The notes beneath the pieces are model-generated. The model made no database searches. It worked only from the letters and a program-made list of their open reading frames with translations, and was not told the origin of the DNA. A program made the translations under genes and the position numbers. This document shows, piece after piece, positions 23,036 through 33,838 of a DNA stretch of 64,000 bases. How positions within the stretch are numbered: position 1 is the stretch's first letter; every line of letters begins with the position of its first letter. Source of the DNA: Absidia repens (taxonomy: Eukaryota > Mucoromycota > Mucoromycetes > Mucorales > Cunninghamellaceae); assembly GCA_002105175.1 (NCBI GenBank), contig MCGE01000017.1, positions 372,001-436,000 on the forward strand, in the 5' to 3' direction.

Positions 23036-24989
23036 TCATTCAAAATCGTCGAGACCCCGTTCGAGTAAGTAGTTGGCCGCTAATTCTATAAATGGTTGTA
23101 ACGTAAAAAAAAAATGTTGTTATTAAACTTGATACATCACTTAATCATCTTCTCTGGTTTTACCTTCGTTTTTGTCACAGGCAAAGTAGGCTTCGATAGC
23201 AAGTGCACGTTCAAATCCTAGGCCTTCTAACTATTATAAAGAGCAAAGGGAAGATGTAAGAAAAGTATCAACATAACACCATACCAACCCGTTTTACAAA
23301 TATAAACAGGCAATATATCTACACACTTACGCGATCAATGGCTTCCTTTTCTTCTTGAGTGACCTATAATACACATATATATATATATATATATATGATT
23401 TAGTATCCATCCTACATAGCGCAATAAAGTTTGAAATCCACATTACCTGAATAACTTGGGAGCCTTGAGGAACACCAGCAGTATCACCACCTTCTTCCGT
23501 AAGAGCTTGTAAGAATCCTTGAGGGTCTGTATTGATGATACGAAGCAATTCAGGATTGGATTGTCCAAGTTGTTGAAGAAGAGGTGCGATCATATTAGGG
23601 TTGGTTTGGACGAGTTGACGAAGTTGTTGGAATTGTGCTGTGTTGCGTAATTGAGAAAAGTCGACTCCACCAACTGATTGCTGTTGTTGCTGCTGTTGTT
23701 GTTGTTGTTGTTGCTGTTGAGCTGCCGTGAAAAGATTTTGATGTTGATCTAGAAAACGAGGAGAAGAAAATTTTTAATTTATCATCATTATTGTACTTCT
23801 TCTTTAATCCATACTTTCGCCTGCTGCTGTTGTCGATGGAGAAGTTGATACATCTTCCGTAGGAGATGTCATGGTTTCGTCTTCTTGTTGTTGTTGTTGT
23901 TGTTCTTGTTGCTGTTGCTGTGCGGCTTGGAATTCACGTTCAACACTTTCAGGTATACCCTAAACCAATAAATCATCTTCCATGAGCCACCTTTCTTTCC
24001 GCTTGAATATCTATTGGGCACTTTCCCGCTCTGATTTTACTTTTCCATCACTTACATTGAAGAGATATTCCACAGCGCGTTCAGGATTGTTGTAGCTAGC
24101 ACGAAGAGCACGCATAATTTGATCACGTTCGAATCCCATTTCCATCATATTTTGAACAACTTGTTCCAATTCAGAGCCAGTCACTATAACAATAGACCAT
24201 TGAGTATATTTTGTTGCTAACCCGTATGATCGCATTTTCTTTAATACCTAATTGACTATCGCCAGAGATTTGACCCGATGTAGAGGTTGTTGATGGAGCA
24301 GTACCGGTGGCTGCGGTAGCAGGTGCAGCTGAGGGAGTGATGGCAGCGGTGTCAGGAGCAGAAGTGGCGGCGGTCGTGGTGGTGGTGTCTGTACTAGAAG
24401 GTTCGGCAGGTTTCGCTTTTGTGGTGGTAGTTTCTTCCTTGGTAGATGATGTTGTAACAGCTGGTTTGGTCACCTTTGGCTATGACATATAATATAAGAG
24501 TACCGCCTTCTTTAGCACTACGCCAATCACTTCCTCCTACTTTGGTCATTCTGTTATACATATCAACTTACTTTGGAAATCATCACAACCAAAAAATCCT
24601 TTTCACTAATGTTGTAGTCTTGAACAGTCTTTGTATTATCAAGAATTTTCCCTAAAGGAGGTGTGTAAGTTTGTAGGCCGCGTTTAATCTGTCAAACAAA
24701 TCTTACCTGAAAAAATCAACTTTTGGTTTTCGACAGGGTGATTCTTGGTATTTTGGATCTTTTCCTTCACGGAGAGAATCTAAATAAGTGATTAAGTATA
24801 CCAAGCAAGCAGAAAATAATAATGATATATAACCTACCGAATCAGACGCTTCGACTTCCAACTTGAATTGTTCTTGTTGTAAGGTTTTCACAGTCAGTTG
24901 CTATATTAAATAAAAAAGAAAAAGGCACCGTGATTAATAGAAGTGTTTTTTTTTCGTGTTCAAAGAGTACTTTTTAAATCAATTACCAT
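23036..24989 (-). CDS. RAD23: Rad23: UBL-UBA proteasome shuttle and DNA-repair factor
   Basis: Binds ubiquitylated substrates through its UBA domains and docks on the proteasome through its UBL; partners XPC/Rad4 in nucleotide excision repair. Eleven exons: 24989-24987 (the ATG alone), 24900-24838, 24779-24707, 24651-24572, 24479-24248, 24183-24056, 23959-23815, 23748-23447, 23363-23331, 23230-23164, 23085-23036; 391 aa. Order: UBL (QLTVKTLQQEQFKLEVEASD ... LIFSGKILDNTKTVQDYNIS), T/A/P-rich linker, UBA1 (ELEQVVQNMMEMGFERDQIM), Q-rich linkers (CAA/CAG repeats near 23683-23721 and 23888-23925), XPC-binding domain (FQQLRQLVQTNPNMIAPLLQ ... LLRIINTDPQGFLQAL), and UBA2 (EEKEAIDRLEGLGFERALAI ... 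ANYLLERGLDDFE). All family domains are present. Confidence 0.95.
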
Positions 24990-25581
24990 GCTAAATACAA
25001 AAGGAGCGTTAGTGTTTAATAATAAAAAATAAAAAGCAAAAAGGTCCAAGCAAAAAATCAGCCACGCCACGTAATGTTTCGGAGTTGAAACATTTGTGAA
25101 TTTTTAAAAATCTTTGATGCTGCTTGAAAAAGGAATCTCATCGTGGATGATGAATCGGGCCCAGTTTCTTTTAAATCAAGTATTTGGTGGTGAAGCTTGT
25201 TTCTGTAAAGTTGAATATTTGTCCACTGCATAAAAAAAAATGGTACATTAATGAACCTTAAATAAAAAACAAGTGTCATGTGCAGGGTAAGATGATCACA
25301 CCCAACCATGTATCGGTCATTAAATTTGGTCACAATAAAGCACTTCCTAACGTGTGAAGAATCATGAAAGACACCCCTTTTAAACCTACTAAATATGGCT
25401 TGATTCTTCTCACACACCGATACCAAACGTTTGGGCTTCTCCTTACACTACCACAAACGAAATATTAACTCTTTTTTGAGGCGCCGCCGACCTTGGCGCA
25501 CGTTTTCGTTCATTTATAAATTCACTCTCTCTTACTTTGTTCTTTGCTTTCTTTGCTTTCTTTCCAAAAAAAACAAAATTC
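24990..25581. other. Upstream region of RAD23 with an uncertain minus-strand frame
   Basis: 592 bp between the divergent starts of RAD23 and the zinc-finger gene. It contains a 122-codon minus-strand frame (25426-25058) with a good internal acceptor-like TTTTTTTTTATGCAG but no clear donor. The last 57 codons (LYRNKLHHQILDLKETGPDS, then TMRFLFQAASKIF) look protein-like. I do not recognise a family. This may be a small gene or long 5' UTR. Confidence 0.35.
25058..25426 (-). CDS. Doubtful small ORF (122 aa), unrecognised
   Basis: Open frame starting MVSVCEKNQAIFSRFKRGVF and ending FQLRNITWRG. It is basic and lacks low-complexity runs. A probable acceptor within it (pyrimidine tract then ATGCAG at about 25229) suggests that residues 42-66 could be intronic, but the matching donor would be GTTGGG, which is weak. 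It lies 69 bp upstream of the RAD23 start on the same strand. Treat as hypothetical; a 5' leader of RAD23 is the main alternative. Confidence 0.25.
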   Translation of the reverse strand: MVSVCEKNQAIFSRFKRGVFHDSSHVRKCFIVTKFNDRYMVGCDHLTLHMTLVFYLRFINVPFFFMQWTNIQLYRNKLHHQILDLKETGPDSSSTMRFLFQAASKIFKNSQMFQLRNITWRG

Positions 25582-25851
25582 ATGATGTCTGCGCAATTTA
25601 ATTTTTCTTCTCCATATCCCACTGTTACAACCATTCGCTGGCCACTAAATGAATTGGAAGAAGTATCACTCACAGTCGACACTCACACCTCCAACATGAC
25701 ATTATTTCAACAGAGCAGTCCAAAATTATCTCTGTCCCCTTGTAAAACTGGTTTCCGCAGATCATCTTCTGGCTTCCGTTGTAATTCGTGTCAACGTCGA
25801 TTCCATTCCATAGGCAATCTATCAAATCATCAACAATTATATCAACACTGA
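25582..25851 (+). CDS. Small C2H2 zinc-finger protein
   Basis: Single exon, 89 aa. The first two codons are both ATG, at 25582 and 25585. The C-terminus carries one C2H2 finger, FRCNSCQRRFHSIGNLSNHQ followed by QLYQH: Cys-x2-Cys-x12-His-x5-His. The final His-x5-His spacing is slightly long for a classic finger, and the protein stops right after the last His. The N-terminal 60 residues are polar (SPYPTVTTIRWPLNELEEVS) without known motifs. It could be a nucleic-acid-binding regulator, but a single finger alone binds DNA weakly. No intron is seen. Confidence 0.65.
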   Translation: MMSAQFNFSSPYPTVTTIRWPLNELEEVSLTVDTHTSNMTLFQQSSPKLSLSPCKTGFRRSSSGFRCNSCQRRFHSIGNLSNHQQLYQH

Positions 25852-26108
25852 ATCACCTATTTCATCCTCATTTCATATAGCATTTCCTAACCATCATCCA
25901 CAGATACCAACATTCATCTACCCTACTCTACCCTACCCCCTTCATCCCAAATCGTGTTTCACACACACACACACATTCATTTGTATGATCATATCTAATA
26001 TAATTAAAGTTTGTTTTTATTATTGTTGTAATTTGTGAATAAAAAATAAAGGAAACAAACTAATCTAAAAAAAGTCAATATATCTAAAAAATATGTATAC
26101 TAGTCTAA

Positions 26109-27010
26109 TCAATGACACGCCTTGCCCAAAGCCTTCAACCGCCAATAATTGTAGGGAAGAGGTACCACATACCCAGCCATTGTACTAACCAGCGCAGCCA
26201 TCCAAAATTTGGGATCATCAAAAACAACTTGACCGCCCATCAAATGCCAATCAACCATATTCTCAGCCATTTCCATGGCAATCATAGAAGCAAAGGACAT
26301 TTCCATCGCCATTTTAAATGCAGGTTTGTATCCAAGCCCAGGTATGGTGCGTTTCAGCAAAACTGTTTCCAATGCAAGTGATGTTGTTAATCCTGCAGCC
26401 TAAACAATAATAAAAGAGGGAAAAAAAAAAAAAAAGAGAGGGAAGCGAGAGCCAGGGTGGCAGAAAATTAGTACGACACAAAAAAATCGATTGTATATCC
26501 GCAAATGGGGTCATGTTACTTACTACAGCTGCAGCCATTGAATACACTGGGGACATGGTGGGATAATGATATTGAAGGTACCACATGGCTGCAAAATCAC
26601 CAGTTGTGCATCCAACAAGACATCTACGAGCATAACACGAAAAATAAAAAAATAAAATCCAGAGAGGTTCAGACTAAATGGAATTGAGGAGGGAAAGGGG
26701 GAGGTTATTTTTGTCCAAAGATGAGTATCGTTTACCTTAATGTGTTGACTCGTGTTCTCTGCCAAGTTGTTGGATCGTTCCAAAACGTCTTTGATAAAAC
26801 ACTCAGTTCCTGTGGATTTTTTTCGCTTTTGCTGCCACAACAATGACTCGTCTGCTTTCCGCTATCACCTTGTCGTTGTCGTTGTTCTTGAGTGGTTGAA
26901 CGACTGTGGCTGTAAACAACTTGTTGTGTAATGCGATTCTTCCATTGTTTTTGTAATATACGAGAGGGGGTGGAAACATTTAATCTCAATAGGGTTGATG
27001 CTGTCAACAT
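26109..27010 (-). CDS. DUF4396-type membrane protein, probably mitochondrial
   Basis: Three exons (27010-26736, 26623-26524, 26399-26109), 221 aa. The N-terminal ~80 residues are Arg/Gln/Ser-rich, resembling a mitochondrial presequence, with a CCG motif. The rest is a four-helix hydrophobic domain: CLVGCTTGDFAAMWYLQYHY, AAAVAAGLTTSLALETVLLK, FKMAMEMSFASMIAMEMAEN, WMAALVSTMAGYVVPLPYNY. The CxxGCTTGD signature and the Met-rich helices fit the DUF4396 family found in bacteria and fungi. Cys and Met placement would suit metal handling, but that is inference. All exon joins are GT-AG and in frame. Confidence 0.75.
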
Positions 27011-27371
27011 TGTAGAGTGGATATGTAAAATGGCATAAAGTGAAAATAGAGTGGTTTTATAAAAAAAAAAAAAAAAAAAATGAGCAAAATATGCGACTCC
27101 CCGAAAATCCGAGCATTTTGTGCCAAAATGTTTATATTTTCATACTCCGTCTACACCTGTCATCCCAACCAAGTATATAGTACCCAGCGTTTTTGATAAT
27201 AATTGATAATAACTTAATCAAGGAAATCGGATAAGACCACAAATGTAATACCACTCTATTATATTCATGCCTGCTTTGTAACTCCAGCAAACGCAAAAAG
27301 GTATATATGGGTCACATGATTTTACTTTTTCGTGTGTCTTATATAAATGCTTCCGATTCTAAAAACAAGAT
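27011..27371. other. Intergenic: DUF4396 promoter and tRNA upstream flank
   Basis: 361 bp. A 20-A run (27061-27080; T-run on the sense strand) lies 50 bp upstream of the minus-strand start. A TATATAAATGC stretch (about 27342-27352) precedes the tRNA gene. Nothing else is recognised. Confidence 0.45.
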
Positions 27372-27444
27372 GGGGATCTAGCTCAAATGGTAGAGCGCTC
27401 GCTTAGCATGTGAGAGGCACTGGGATCAATGCCCAGGTTCTCCA
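27372..27444 (+). tRNA. tRNA-Ala (anticodon AGC), slightly atypical
   Basis: 73 nt folding as a cloverleaf: acceptor GGGGATC with GTTCTCC, D arm GCTC/GAGC, anticodon stem CTCGC/GTGAG around loop TTAGCAT (AGC, alanine), T stem CTGGG/CCCAG, discriminator A. Box A (TAGCTCAAATGG) is good. Oddities: a T-T mismatch at acceptor pair 6-67, a G-T pair at 3-70, and a T loop ATCAATG where TTCRANY is expected. A T5 Pol III terminator follows at 27446-27450. No intron. It could be a functional variant or an early pseudogene. Confidence 0.85.
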
Positions 27445-28699
27445 ATTTTTACTTTTTTTACTAAAGTTTGAAGCCCGGTTGTGGCTTGTGTCGACCTGTC
27501 AAGCTGTCGAAATCCTCAAAACGAGACCTGGATACTGGTTAAGGCTCATTTTAGTAATTAGGCCGTTAACTGAAATTGTTTTTGTAGGTTTTTACTTTTT
27601 AATGTGTTATTGGTTTGTAGCATGAGTAGTGTTTTATGTAAATGAGCACCAGAAATTTTTTTTTTTTTTTTTGCTGGAAAAAGACCACCTGGTGGAAACC
27701 GCACCCAGACTAGCTGGGCCGACTCTTAGAAAGACTCTAAGAAGTGTGGTTGATTCCACTAAAATCACTGGGCTTCCTGCTTGGGGAGATACCCCTACCA
27801 TACCTCTACTTTTGGCACCAGAATCTTTTGGTTTAGATTCAACCGCTTTGTATGTAGTAAATAAAATAAAGTGACGGATAATTAAAAGTCCGTTCAGGGG
27901 AATTATTTCTTCGAGTGATAAATAATTATATAAAACAGAGTAAAGTAAAGACTATAAAAGTCAAAATTTGATCAATATAATAAAATAAAATATAGACTTT
28001 TTAGTCAAAAAAAGTTTGTAATAAGAAGTATTCCTATGTTGTTAATAATAAATAATATATCAAAGAAATTGGTGGTTAAAAGAACCTTTGTTCTAAGGTT
28101 TATTTGTATGAATGAGAAAACTTGAAAAAACGAAGGATCCTTAAAAAATTATAAAGAAATGTTGTCTTTTTATACTAAAGGTTTTCAATAAAAAAAAAAA
28201 AAAAAAGAACCGCCCTCTGAATTAGAATTAGTTTAATATTTTCTGTAACGCATAATAAAACTAAGAGACGATCATTTATAATTACCATAATAAGAAAATG
28301 GAAGGGCGTGTCCTATTTGCCCTCACAATATTCGTTTCGAAGGAAAAAAAAAGGAAATACACACAAATTTTATAAATACTTGACGATTCATAGAGATGAA
28401 AATAAAACGGACAGCAACATATCTCATCCTGATTTAAAGTGTCGTTGTCCACTTCAGTTGTGCCACTTTGGTGTCATGCCACTACACCAACTATAAAAAA
28501 TGCAGCATGTATCATTTTTCTCTTTTATAGCTTATATAAAAGTTGTGTGTCCATATTAACTGAAACATGCCTGCAAATCCACCGATTACGAAGTGATGTT
28601 GGTCGTTCAGAATGTCACATGTATCACAAATATCGCTGTTGTATATAGCATAATACATAATTCATATTTTAATATACACCAATTTTTTTTTCAATATTT

Positions 28700-29360
28700 G
28701 AAGTCCTGGTAGTAGACCCTGAAGGTTAAAAAAGAAGATATATTTTATTGAAACATATGCATAAACTATAAAAGTCAACAGCAATTAAGGGATCTATTAA
28801 CTGGTGCTAGCATGCGGGAAACTAATTGGAGATTGGGCGAATGGTTAGCACTACTCTAAAGGGACAAAAGTAAAGGGGATCCAATATAAAGTATTCAAAG
28901 TATGAGAAAGACTAAATGATATCTTTTATTGAAATCGATCAGTTAACTAATCTAAAGCGATGATGGTAAAAGGGGATCTCTTGAATAAATCCAAATACGT
29001 GAGGGATACTAATGGGATATTTTTTCATTGAGGTAAGCAAAAAGACACTTATTCTATTCAGTAGTAGATACTATGTACAAACTAAGACTAATCTAAGCTA
29101 ATGAATAAAGGCGCAAAAAGTCAATTAAAGATGGTTCAAAATCCTAGATCCAAAATGAAAGGGTTTCCCCATGCATCTTGTAATCTCTGTTCTGAAAACC
29201 CTTCTAAGCTAGTCCTGATACTATTCTAAGTCCAATATAGCCCCATAGAAGTTGAATGTTGGAGAAAAAATGACGAGAAAAAAATAATCGGAAAGAAAGA
29301 GAACCGAAAAAATAGAATGGCGGGAGAGAGAAAATAAATGTTTCACGTGGGCGGCATTTA
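28700..29360 (-). repeat. Dispersed repeat family, copy D
   Basis: Reading the minus strand: head GCCGCCCACGTGAAAC (about 29350), purine/pyrimidine tract, CCAACATTCAACTTCTATGG, AGTATCAGGACTAGCTTAGA, the core CCCTTTCATTTTGGATCTAG (about 29155), CTGAATAGAATAAGTGTC, and modules with TTTCAATAAAAGATATCATT (about 28930) and TTTCAATAAAATATATC (about 28745). The CACGTG box in the head is intact. Confidence 0.78.
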
Positions 29361-30643
29361 AAATGGGTTCTGTGTTAAACTTCAATGAGAATGTAGGTGG
29401 CTACATCCCCTTTATTTCTTTTTCGCCTGGCGCCATGATAGCTTTCTTTTCGTTAAAAAAATCTCAACAACGTTCAACCTTGAATCCCTCCTTTCATGGT
29501 AACAAATCGCAGCATGGTGACTCTAATTTTCTGACATGGTTAGTCAACTCTTTTTTTTTTTTTTTTTTTCTTTCCTACAGCAACCGATAGCATAGTGGCT
29601 CTCTTCTCATGATGCAACTGTCACGATGGTTTTGCACTCTCCTGATCTTTAAAAAAAATTCCACACATCGCAGAATAACCCACCCCTCGCTGTACTGTAA
29701 AATAGCTTGTCACCTACCTTATGATTGCTTACCAACCAACTTTATCTTATACTTTATATTATTCTACAATAAAATCAACAACAACTTCACTGTACGTGCC
29801 ATCTGTGAATGGCTTCAATATAGTGTTAGGCAGTGTCTTTAGATGATGTAAATAAATAAATTCTTTTCCAGGTATAGTTTAGTATACTTGCCGATCAAGC
29901 CTTTTTAACCTTGAGATCGAGGATCATGTATCTCGCACACGTTTATGCCCTACAAGTTCTTTCAAATAAAATATCATAAATAAAGTATCAAAATTATTAT
30001 AAAATGTGTAGGAGTGAAATTCACGAAAATAAAAAAAACGACGAAAGTCATTTTATTGAGATAAACAGAACGCATGATACTCAGGATATCCAAACTGCAT
30101 CACTAACACTATATATCATTAAAGCTATACTACTACTAAAACAGCGACGAGAATGAGTTGTAAATTGTCTGGAAACTTACAATTTGAGGAACTTCATAAT
30201 CTTTACACCTTTTGTGAGTGTTTCTATTATGGCCTCCTTGTTTGCAACTTGCGCACATAACAATAATATATTAAGGAAGGAAATGAAAAAAGGCACTTCC
30301 CTTTTAAAATGGTGTTTGCTTGTGGTAGGCGTTGAAACAACGTTGATTATAGCTAATGGTAAAAAAAAGAATTGCTCTAACTTGATGGACATGAGAATTC
30401 ACGTGCGATATTAAAAAAGAATAAACGCTTCTACCCAAGGCTCTACAGTACAGTACTGTAAACAAGTGATAATCATTGTATATCGAGGCACATAAAATCA
30501 GATAAAATGAAATTTTCTTTATTTGATTTGAGTATATACATAATATAAACATAGTAAACAAAGAGAAGTGGGATGAATAAGTATATAAAGTATTTGTGTA
30601 CACAGAGAAGAGGAAAAAGTAGGGGATAGTAAATAAACAATGA

Positions 30644-30685
30644 TATAATATAATATAATATAATATAATATAATATAATATAATA
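30644..30685. repeat. (ATAAT)n microsatellite
   Basis: About eight copies of a five-base unit, directly downstream of the DUF4203-type gene. A simple-sequence repeat, with no inferred function. Confidence 0.9.
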
Positions 30686-30723
30686 GGGGATCAAAAGGGA
30701 TCAAAGGGGATAGTAGTAACTAT

Positions 30724-31670
30724 TTAGATACGCTTCCAGCCATATTGTCCGTAAGGATGTCGCTGATTCCAAGTGGGTGGAGGTTGAGAATGGCGTCGGA
30801 GTTGACAGAATTGGATCAAGGCACCAACAATAGCCAAGCCGAGACATCCACCCAACATACCACGTAATTGAGGTGTCGCTTCCGCAATGACCGATGTGCT
30901 TCGAGCGCGTAAAAAGCTGATAACCGATTCCACAAATCCTGTCTTCAAATAAACGTCAATGCCAATGAAGATAGCAAAGGAGCCGATAAAGGCAGTAGCA
31001 ATGACCATCAGAATACGTTCAAAGAAGGCCATCAACACAATACCAACAATCACAAATACAATAATCAAAATAGCACGACCCCAATTGCTTTGAATCACAC
31101 CGTTGGTAACCCAGGAAAGCAGCCAGAGAGCAGCAAAGAAACCAAGTAAGGCACCCACCAAATAAACAGCTAAGAAGAAACAACACGATAACAACAGTCC
31201 TGCTAAAATGCCGACGACCACACTGACAACGAGTAGAATTGTCGCTGTATTGCTTCCATAATCGTCCTTGGCGTTGATCAAAATAATATAGGCGACGTTG
31301 GACCCGACATAAAATCCAACAATAAACATAGTGAAGTGCTGATGGACCCCACCAAGGAAGCAAAGATATCCACCAGTAACAAATAAAATCACCGTAAGCA
31401 CGATACTTTGGACTGTGACAGCATGGTCAGTAACTAAACACAACCAAATAATGATTAGTATTGCTACGTCAAAAGAAAAAAAAAAAAGAAAAAGAAAAAA
31501 AAAAGGGACAGGAAAAGGAATGACAACTTACAAGGCAAGGTAACAGTAGTAGTATCAGAAGGGTCCCGAGGGATCAGAGGGGCACCATCAGATAATGGTA
31601 AGAAAGAGAGAAGTAGTGAGGCTATGGAGAGAAAAATTAAAAGGCGTTGAAACTGTTGTTGTTTCGACAT
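30724..31670 (-). CDS. Seven-TM protein of the DUF4203 (TM7S3/TM198-like) type with signal peptide
   Basis: Two exons (31670-31532 and 31433-30724), 282 aa. Residues 1-30 form a cleavable-looking signal peptide (FQRLLIFLSIASLLLSFLPL then SDGAP). Seven hydrophobic segments follow, for example SIVLTVILFVTGGYLCFLGG, ILLVVSVVVGILAGLLLSCC, FLAVYLVGALLGFFAALWLL, ILIIVFVIVGIVLMAFFERI and MLGGCLGLAIVGALIQFCQL, ending in a basic, Pro-rich tail (PPPTWNQRHPYGQYGWKRI). The pattern fits the DUF4203 family of unknown function, probably in the secretory pathway or plasma membrane. The start at 31670 was chosen because the signal peptide begins there; an upstream in-frame ATG exists. Confidence 0.82.
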
Positions 31671-32775
31671 CTTTTCTGAATGAGAATTGTGTAGGGAAAT
31701 GATAATAACAGAAAAAGAAAGAGACAAAAAAAAAAAAAAAAAGGGCAGCCGATATTTATTACTGTGCTATATTTTTTTCTTCCAAATTGTAGCCCCGGCA
31801 CCTCTGCTTCATCTTGGCATCGGTATATTTTTAGATTTTCTTGTACCACTCGCTTATTGTTAAGCGATATGATAGAGCTTTTTGACAAAAACTAATGATA
31901 CATAATATACAATAATAAGGATGTGATCATCACGGACAATCATTCACCATGGTAGTAAATGGTCATCAAAAATTCGAAAATCAAATGCTGACCTATTCTA
32001 TAGATATTACACACACTTTTTTTTGGAGAGTGGATATGATTCTTATAGGTTAAAAGGCTATTTGGGGTTTTCACAATGTCATCATTTGGTTCCACAAGAA
32101 ATTTTGAGTCGTATCAGTTGCCTTTTTCTGGTGTCCTCAAAACATCCCGATGCTGTGGCTGAAGAGGTTTTTGTTTGTAACCAACCAAACCAAAAGTCAG
32201 GGCCAAACATTAAAATATATGCAGGAAGCATGTATATAATAAATACTGATGCCAAGGATCAGTTGAACTATATCTAAATGGCTGGATGGAATAAAGACTC
32301 TGATAGTGACAGAGAGGGAGTAAAAAAATAAAAAATTAAAAAATTAAAAAAAAGCAGGCCTAAATAGGCAAGACGGTAGAAGCCCATTAAAGGCGTAAAA
32401 GAAGATAATTAAATTCAAACATTCGAAGAGCGCAAAATACGTTTTATTCTTTACTCACATGAAGTAAAAGGAACAAAGTTTAATATGTTCAACAGAGACC
32501 CTGATTGTCAAAAAGTGGGAGTAGAGAAACTACAAATAAAACTATATATATTCAAACAAAAAAACAACCCCCTTCATTCATGGAAGAATATGTATTATCT
32601 GCGGAAGCGATTGCCAATCAAGTAAACCATAATTCATTGTTTTTTATTGTGAAAATAATGAAGAGGGGGAATATATAGGGAAGTGCGTGATACAAAACAA
32701 AACGATAAACAAAAGGAAAATAAATATAAACTAACAATGGTATATCCTAAAACTAGTAAACTATGACATAAAAGA
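31671..32775. other. Intergenic, one doubtful frame
   Basis: 1.1 kb. The promoter of the membrane-protein gene has an A-run at 31725-31742. A plus-strand frame without ATG (32023-32277; CHHLVPQEILSRISCLFLVS, EEVFVCNQPNQKSGPNIKIY) looks somewhat protein-like and may be a decayed exon. A repeated AAAATTAAAA block lies at about 32325-32350. No firm gene. Confidence 0.4.
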
Positions 32776-33838
32776 TCAACTACCACTACAGCATCCAGAG
32801 CGAGTGATTGATTCTTCATATTCAGACAAAAGTGAGGGGCATGATTGTTTCCAATGTTGTTCATACTTTTGATTTACTAGTGTTTGAGCCAGTTGAAGAA
32901 ACAAATCTTCAATATCACCTGGTAATAATAACAAAATGATAATCGTAATGTCAGTAAAGTGTCTCTTATTTTTAATATTTACACATACCATCGTCTTCTT
33001 TGGCAGACACTTCATATACAGCCACAGGGTAATTGCATACTGGATTGAGCGCACGCTGTACATAATCTTTCACGGATGCCAATGAGACAACACGTTCCGA
33101 TGCACGGTCCACTTTGTTTCCGACAATGTATATTAGCAGGTCTTTTGTCGTGTTCGCTTTGAGTTCTAAGAGCAATACGTAAAAAAAAGAAGAAGTCAGT
33201 ATGGCTTGCTGCTATGGGCAATGCGTCCTTTCATTTATACTATACCTTCCACCCACAAATGAATATCATTGAAGCTTTCACTTGAAGTAATGTCATATAC
33301 TAAAATCGCTGCTTGGGCTCCACGATAGTAAAGAGAAGCCATTGCTCTGAAACGTTCTATAAGAAAAATGTTCATATATTACTTTTCAATGATGAAACAA
33401 CATCATGTCCCACTAGTCTTTTTTTCAATTTTTTTTTTTCTTTGTTCTTTTTTTACCTTGTCCGGCAGTGTCCCAAAGTTGAAGTTTTACACGGCATTGA
33501 TCCACTATACTTTTAATTAAAATCGACAAGTATGAGGGAGTCCACATAACATAGTCTTCTATTTTTTAAATTAAAACTTACAGTTTTTTTGTCATAAAAG
33601 AGGCGCCAATAGTGGAGGTTCCATTTGGTGAAAATGTCTTTTGGATATAACGGATGGCAATCGATGTTTTTCCCACCCCTATTTGAATCAAAATGATAAT
33701 GAAATATAAATTAGTTTTTACTAACCCAACCAACCCCTCCCTTACAGGACCTGTCTATTATGTATTACATATTCCCTTACCTGTTCTTCCTAAAATAACC
33801 ACCTTTGCTTCAAGAACACCTGCCGATGAGCCGTCCAT
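32776..33838 (-). CDS. Rab5/Rab22-like small GTPase
   Basis: Vesicle-traffic GTPase, probably early endocytic. Six exons: 33838-33781, 33678-33582, 33509-33457, 33356-33246, 33165-32989, 32918-32776; 212 aa. G1 GRTGVGKTS is split by intron 1. Switch I effector region TSTIGASFMTKKL, WDTAGQERFRAMASLYYRGA (G3 and switch II), GNKVD (G4), VSAK (G5), and a C-terminal GCCSGS with two prenylatable cysteines. The acceptor of intron 2 is AAAAG before TATAGTGG: the next AG would shift the frame, while this one gives LIVDQCRVKLQLWDTAG. The STIGASF signature and YRGAQAAILVYDIT place it near Rab5/21/22. Confident family call, less so for the exact paralogue. Confidence 0.9.

Larger units (their letters stand above)
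27445..30723. other. Long intergenic region: orphan segments and repeat copy D
   Basis: 3.3 kb without a recognised gene. 27450-27880 is comparatively GC-rich, with a small hairpin (CTTAGA-aagac-TCTAAG near 27726-27742) and an open frame ending 27874. 27880-28300 is strongly AT-rich with no structure I can name. Repeat copy D occupies 28700-29360. 29580-30180 holds only short frames. A TACAGTACTGTA palindrome is at 30449-30460 and a pentanucleotide (ATAAT)n at 30644-30685. Confidence 0.5.

Noticed and set aside
31464..31888. Frames with long Phe runs upstream of the DUF4203-type gene
   Set aside because: Translations of poly-T promoter DNA.
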